A DNA stretch of 64,000 bases from an uncultured Acidimicrobiales bacterium. Its GTDB lineage: Bacteria; Actinomycetota; Acidimicrobiia; Acidimicrobiales; SHLQ01. Positions 61,236 through 64,000 of the stretch are shown here, piece by piece. Numbering within the stretch: position 1 is the first letter of the stretch; each line of letters starts with the position of its first letter. The notes beneath the pieces were generated by a model. That model ran no database searches. It was not told the DNA's origin and saw nothing but the letters and a program-made list of their open reading frames with translations. The DNA is taken from the NCBI GenBank assembly GCA_938002955.1, contig CALLAA010000071.1:1-64000 (forward strand), read 5' to 3'. The position numbers were made by a program, and so were the translations under genes.

Positions 61236-64000
61236 GATGACGCCCCCAACTTCACGGCTTCAAAGAGGCGAATCTGCCGCAGACCAATGAGCATGAGGGC
61301 GGTGACGGCCAGGAAGGCCAGCGCGAGACCGCTGCAGATAATCAGTGTTGCCGACCAGTCAACCTCGGGCAGCAAGACCGGTGCTGCACCCGACGGCGTT
61401 CCGATGAGCCGCGGCAGCAGACCCCGAGCCATCACCACTCCAGACAACACCGCCGCGACGGTACCCACTGCCGCCACCAACAACAGATCGGACCCCACCA
61501 GGATGAACAAACTCCGAAGTCGCAGCCCGACAGCACGAAGAACCCCGACCTCGGTGAGCTGTTGGCGGAATCCGAACGATGCATAGAAGACGAAGGCCGC
61601 CAGCGTCAGTGCGGTCGAGAGTACAAAGCTCACGGTGAGGAGACCGAATATCCCCTGGCGCTCCGGGCGGGCCTGCGCTTCGTCGATTCGATCCGCCGCC
61701 GAGTCGACGCGTCGACTGCCAATCCCGAGTCGGTTGAGATCGGCCCGGGTCTGGGCATCGTCGACGACTCCATCGGAACGGGTGAAGATCACCCGCCGAG
61801 CCACAGACGTACCGAGGCGCGCTTCGAGGTCGCTGAGCGACACCACCGCTGGAGCCAGCGGGTTCGACGGACTCCACGTCGGAAATTGATCGAATGATCC
61901 AACAATGACCATCGGCACATCGATCGACCGATCGTCGATACTCGCCGACACATCGATGACATCGCCAATGCGCAGCTGACCTGCACGCAACACGCGGCGA
62001 TGAACGACAACTCCGTCTGGAGTCGATTCGAGCGACGAGAGCAGCGTGGGTAGCGACTGGGTCGAATAGTCGTCACGCCAGAAAGCAGCAGCGGCGAACG
62101 TCGATGGGTCGATCGCCGTTAACTCGATAGGGATCGGTTCGCCACCTCCAATGCCCTCTGCCCGACCAGGTACCTGCGCCAGACGTGTGACTGCGTCGAG
62201 TCCCCAAACCCGCTCGTAGGCCGACGCGCTCACCGGTGGCCCACTCGCACCACGGGCAATCGCCGGGCGTCCGTCATCGAAGACGAAGATGTCGCCGCGT
62301 GACGACAGGTCGTCGGCGATGCTGTTGCTTCCTCCGACCTCGTGATACGCCTGGTCGAGGAGTTGCAGGTCGAGCGTGCGTGCCAGGGACGCGGTGTACA
62401 CCGAGAGCGCGCCGGTCACGATCAACAGCATGAGTGGAGCCGCGAGAGGTCCAGGCGAGCGAGCAGCTCGCCGGAGCACCAGGAGCAGCGCCGTACTGTT
62501 CGTGCGTTCCACGATCCGACTCACTCGGTCGAGCGCTGGCGGAAGGATGCGGAGGACAGCGAGTCCGACCGACACCGAAAGCGCCGCCGGCAACAGGATC
62601 ACAACTGGGTCATCGAGAAGGTCCTGTTGCAAGGAATCACTGCGAAGAACGAACCAGGCGAACGCACCGGTACCGATGATGATGGCGAGGTCGGCGTATG
62701 TGCGTTGCCACCACGGAGATCGGGCGCGGGTCTCGGCTCGCCGGACGGCGGTTCGCGCAGACCACCGGTAGGTGCCGAGGCTGGGCACTACCTGCAACGC
62801 GAGGACGATCATCGCCACGACGCCAATGGCTCGACGGGCCCGCGAGGTGATCGTCAACTGGAGCTCTACCGACTCGCCGAGCTCCAAGAAGGTGCTCGTT
62901 CTCGCCATAAGTTCAGCGACCCCGAACGACAGTGCTCCGCCCACGAGCGTGGCGACTGCGGTGATTGCGAACGCTTCGGCGAAGGCTCCGCTGACGATCA
63001 CCGTGGACGAGACGCCTCTCCGTCGAAGTAGGCCGACCTCGGCGGTACGTCCTGCCCAGGACATCGCCGCGATGAGTCCAGCGACGAAGACAACGAGAGC
63101 AAGGGTCGGTATCGAGAAGGCCGCGAGTCCATTCTGCAGTCGAGCCACGTTCTCCTGGAAGCCCACGAGTGAGGACTGTGGACTGACGAGCAGCCTGGTT
63201 CCGGAGAGCCGACTGTCGACCGCGCGATTGATGTCGTTGGTTCGAGCGAGAAGATCGTCAACGTTGTCGGTGGTGACACTTCCTGCGTCGAGCAGAACGA
63301 GCCACTGTGCATTCGAAACGATCGACTCGTCGAGATCGGCGAATGCGACGCCGAGCATTGCTTCTGGAAGCACCAGGCTCTGCCGCATCGCTCCCGAGCG
63401 TGCGAAACGCGCCTCCGCTCGAGAACCGGCGTCGGCGAGACTCCATACTCCGGTGACCTCCGCCGAAACCGACGGGCGCTCGGGCTGCCCACTGCGCGTG
63501 CTTTCGACACGAAGGACCTGACCAACGGATAACCCGAGGTCTACGGCGAGCGATTCGCTCACCATGACCTCGATGTTCCCGCCAGCAGTCGGCTCGGGCG
63601 CCCGTCCCGAAACCAGCTCGACATCTTCCTCGATCCCGTCGAGGGAACTGAAGCCGATGCGGTCGAGACGCTCTTGGTCGCTCGAGCCGCGGAGGTAGAT
63701 GTCGAAGGGGATGGTCTCGACGAAACGCCGCGTTGCCCGAACGGACGATCCAAACGGAGTATCCCCAATAGCGAGGTACTCGTTCACAGGGGTAAGCGCA
63801 GTCGACGGCTGATTCCCGCCGCTCAACCGGTTGAAGCTGAACAAGTAGCCGAACGGAACGCTGTCGACTTCGGCGTCATCGAGCTGGTTGTTCAACAGCG
63901 CAGCTGTAGCCGATTCGGCGTAGAGCGGAATGCCAACCCAGATGCTGACGAGCGCGGCCGAGGCGACCACGCTGGCGACAAACAGTCCGAGCGAGCTTCG
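61232..64000 (-). CDS. FtsX/MacB-type ABC permease (5' end beyond the window)
   Basis: The frame is open at the right edge (codons reach 64000), so at least 922 residues are encoded and the ORF-track GTG at 63970 is probably internal. An N-terminal membrane segment is followed by a large extracytoplasmic region. Two clusters of helices then appear, one around residues ~285-480 containing VFVAGLIAAMSWAGRTAEVGLLRRRGVS and another at the C terminus with QQLTEVGVLRAVGLR, each an FtsX core. The layout fits duplicated FtsX permeases that export lipoproteins, peptides or control enzymes. Confidence 0.88.
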   Translation of the reverse strand, partial: RSSLGLFVASVVASAALVSIWVGIPLYAESATAALLNNQLDDAEVDSVPFGYLFSFNRLSGGNQPSTALTPVNEYLAIGDTPFGSSVRATRRFVETIPFDIYLRGSSDQERLDRIGFSSLDGIEEDVELVSGRAPEPTAGGNIEVMVSESLAVDLGLSVGQVLRVESTRSGQPERPSVSAEVTGVWSLADAGSRAEARFARSGAMRQSLVLPEAMLGVAFADLDESIVSNAQWLVLLDAGSVTTDNVDDLLARTNDINRAVDSRLSGTRLLVSPQSSLVGFQENVARLQNGLAAFSIPTLALVVFVAGLIAAMSWAGRTAEVGLLRRRGVSSTVIVSGAFAEAFAITAVATLVGGALSFGVAELMARTSTFLELGESVELQLTITSRARRAIGVVAMIVLALQVVPSLGTYRWSARTAVRRAETRARSPWWQRTYADLAIIIGTGAFAWFVLRSDSLQQDLLDDPVVILLPAALSVSVGLAVLRILPPALDRVSRIVERTNSTALLLVLRRAARSPGPLAAPLMLLIVTGALSVYTASLARTLDLQLLDQAYHEVGGSNSIADDLSSRGDIFVFDDGRPAIARGASGPPVSASAYERVWGLDAVTRLAQVPGRAEGIGGGEPIPIELTAIDPSTFAAAAFWRDDYSTQSLPTLLSSLESTPDGVVVHRRVLRAGQLRIGDVIDVSASIDDRSIDVPMVIVGSFDQFPTWSPSNPLAPAVVSLSDLEARLGTSVARRVIFTRSDGVVDDAQTRADLNRLGIGSRRVDSAADRIDEAQARPERQGIFGLLTVSFVLSTALTLAAFVFYASFGFRQQLTEVGVLRAVGLRLRSLFILVGSDLLLVAAVGTVAAVLSGVVMARGLLPRLIGTPSGAAPVLLPEVDWSATLIICSGLALAFLAVTALMLIGLRQIRLFEAVKLGASS

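Overview
The window is gene-dense, GC-rich bacterial chromosome. It looks like a free-living actinomycete, most plausibly the class Acidimicrobiia (Ilumatobacter-like). That placement is inferred from style: a polyphosphate glucokinase, GTG/TTG starts, many 1-, 4- and 8-base gene overlaps, and Asp/Glu-rich linkers behind lipoprotein Cys residues. I see no rRNA, tRNA, prophage, insertion sequence or CRISPR array.

Layout. 1-10 kb holds housekeeping and metabolic genes: the end of a repeat protein, a phosphonatase-like HAD enzyme, adenosine deaminase, an EamA transporter, a biotinyl-carboxyltransferase fusion, a small DUF6356 gene divergent from an Lrp/AsnC regulator, polyphosphate glucokinase, a flotillin/NfeD membrane pair and a class I amidotransferase-like hydrolase. 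10-16 kb is an Aap-type amino-acid ABC operon (aapJ-aapQ-aapM-aapP, minus strand). 16-24 kb holds upp with two followers, a TetR / di-iron protein / dienoyl-CoA isomerase operon, and a heterodimeric ABC exporter with one degenerate ATP site. 24-30 kb is a peptide ABC operon (D-F-binding protein-B-C). It diverges from an S9 peptidase across a promoter region built of a 20-bp periodic repeat. Next come a PfkB-type kinase, an M1 aminopeptidase, a metallophosphoesterase and a small DUF5522 gene.

37-41 kb is a sulfur operon: persulfide-dioxygenase/rhodanese, two YeeE/YedE half-permeases and a SulP transporter, preceded by a perfect 16-bp palindrome. 41.4-43.4 kb is the most striking part. A YceH (DUF480) domain is fused in frame to an isocitrate-lyase/PEP-mutase domain. 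Two bases later comes a DsbA/FrnE-like gene whose first active-site Cys codon is TGA, followed at the right distance by a SECIS-like hairpin. I read it as a selenoprotein that standard ORF calling truncates.

44-48 kb is a coupled cluster of two glycosyltransferases, a coiled-coil protein, an unknown protein and a sulfotransferase, suggesting a sulfated surface glycan. 48-57 kb has a NYN/PilZ pair, a variant endonuclease III, a second NYN-like protein, a NUDT19-like Nudix hydrolase, a TauD-type dioxygenase, a GT2 enzyme, a sugar-type symporter and a bestrophin-like membrane protein. 57.6-64 kb is a coupled minus-strand operon: an FtsX-type permease (cut by the window end), two ATPases and a GH97 lipoprotein.

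All calls rest on reading the sequence and recalling families. No database search was run.
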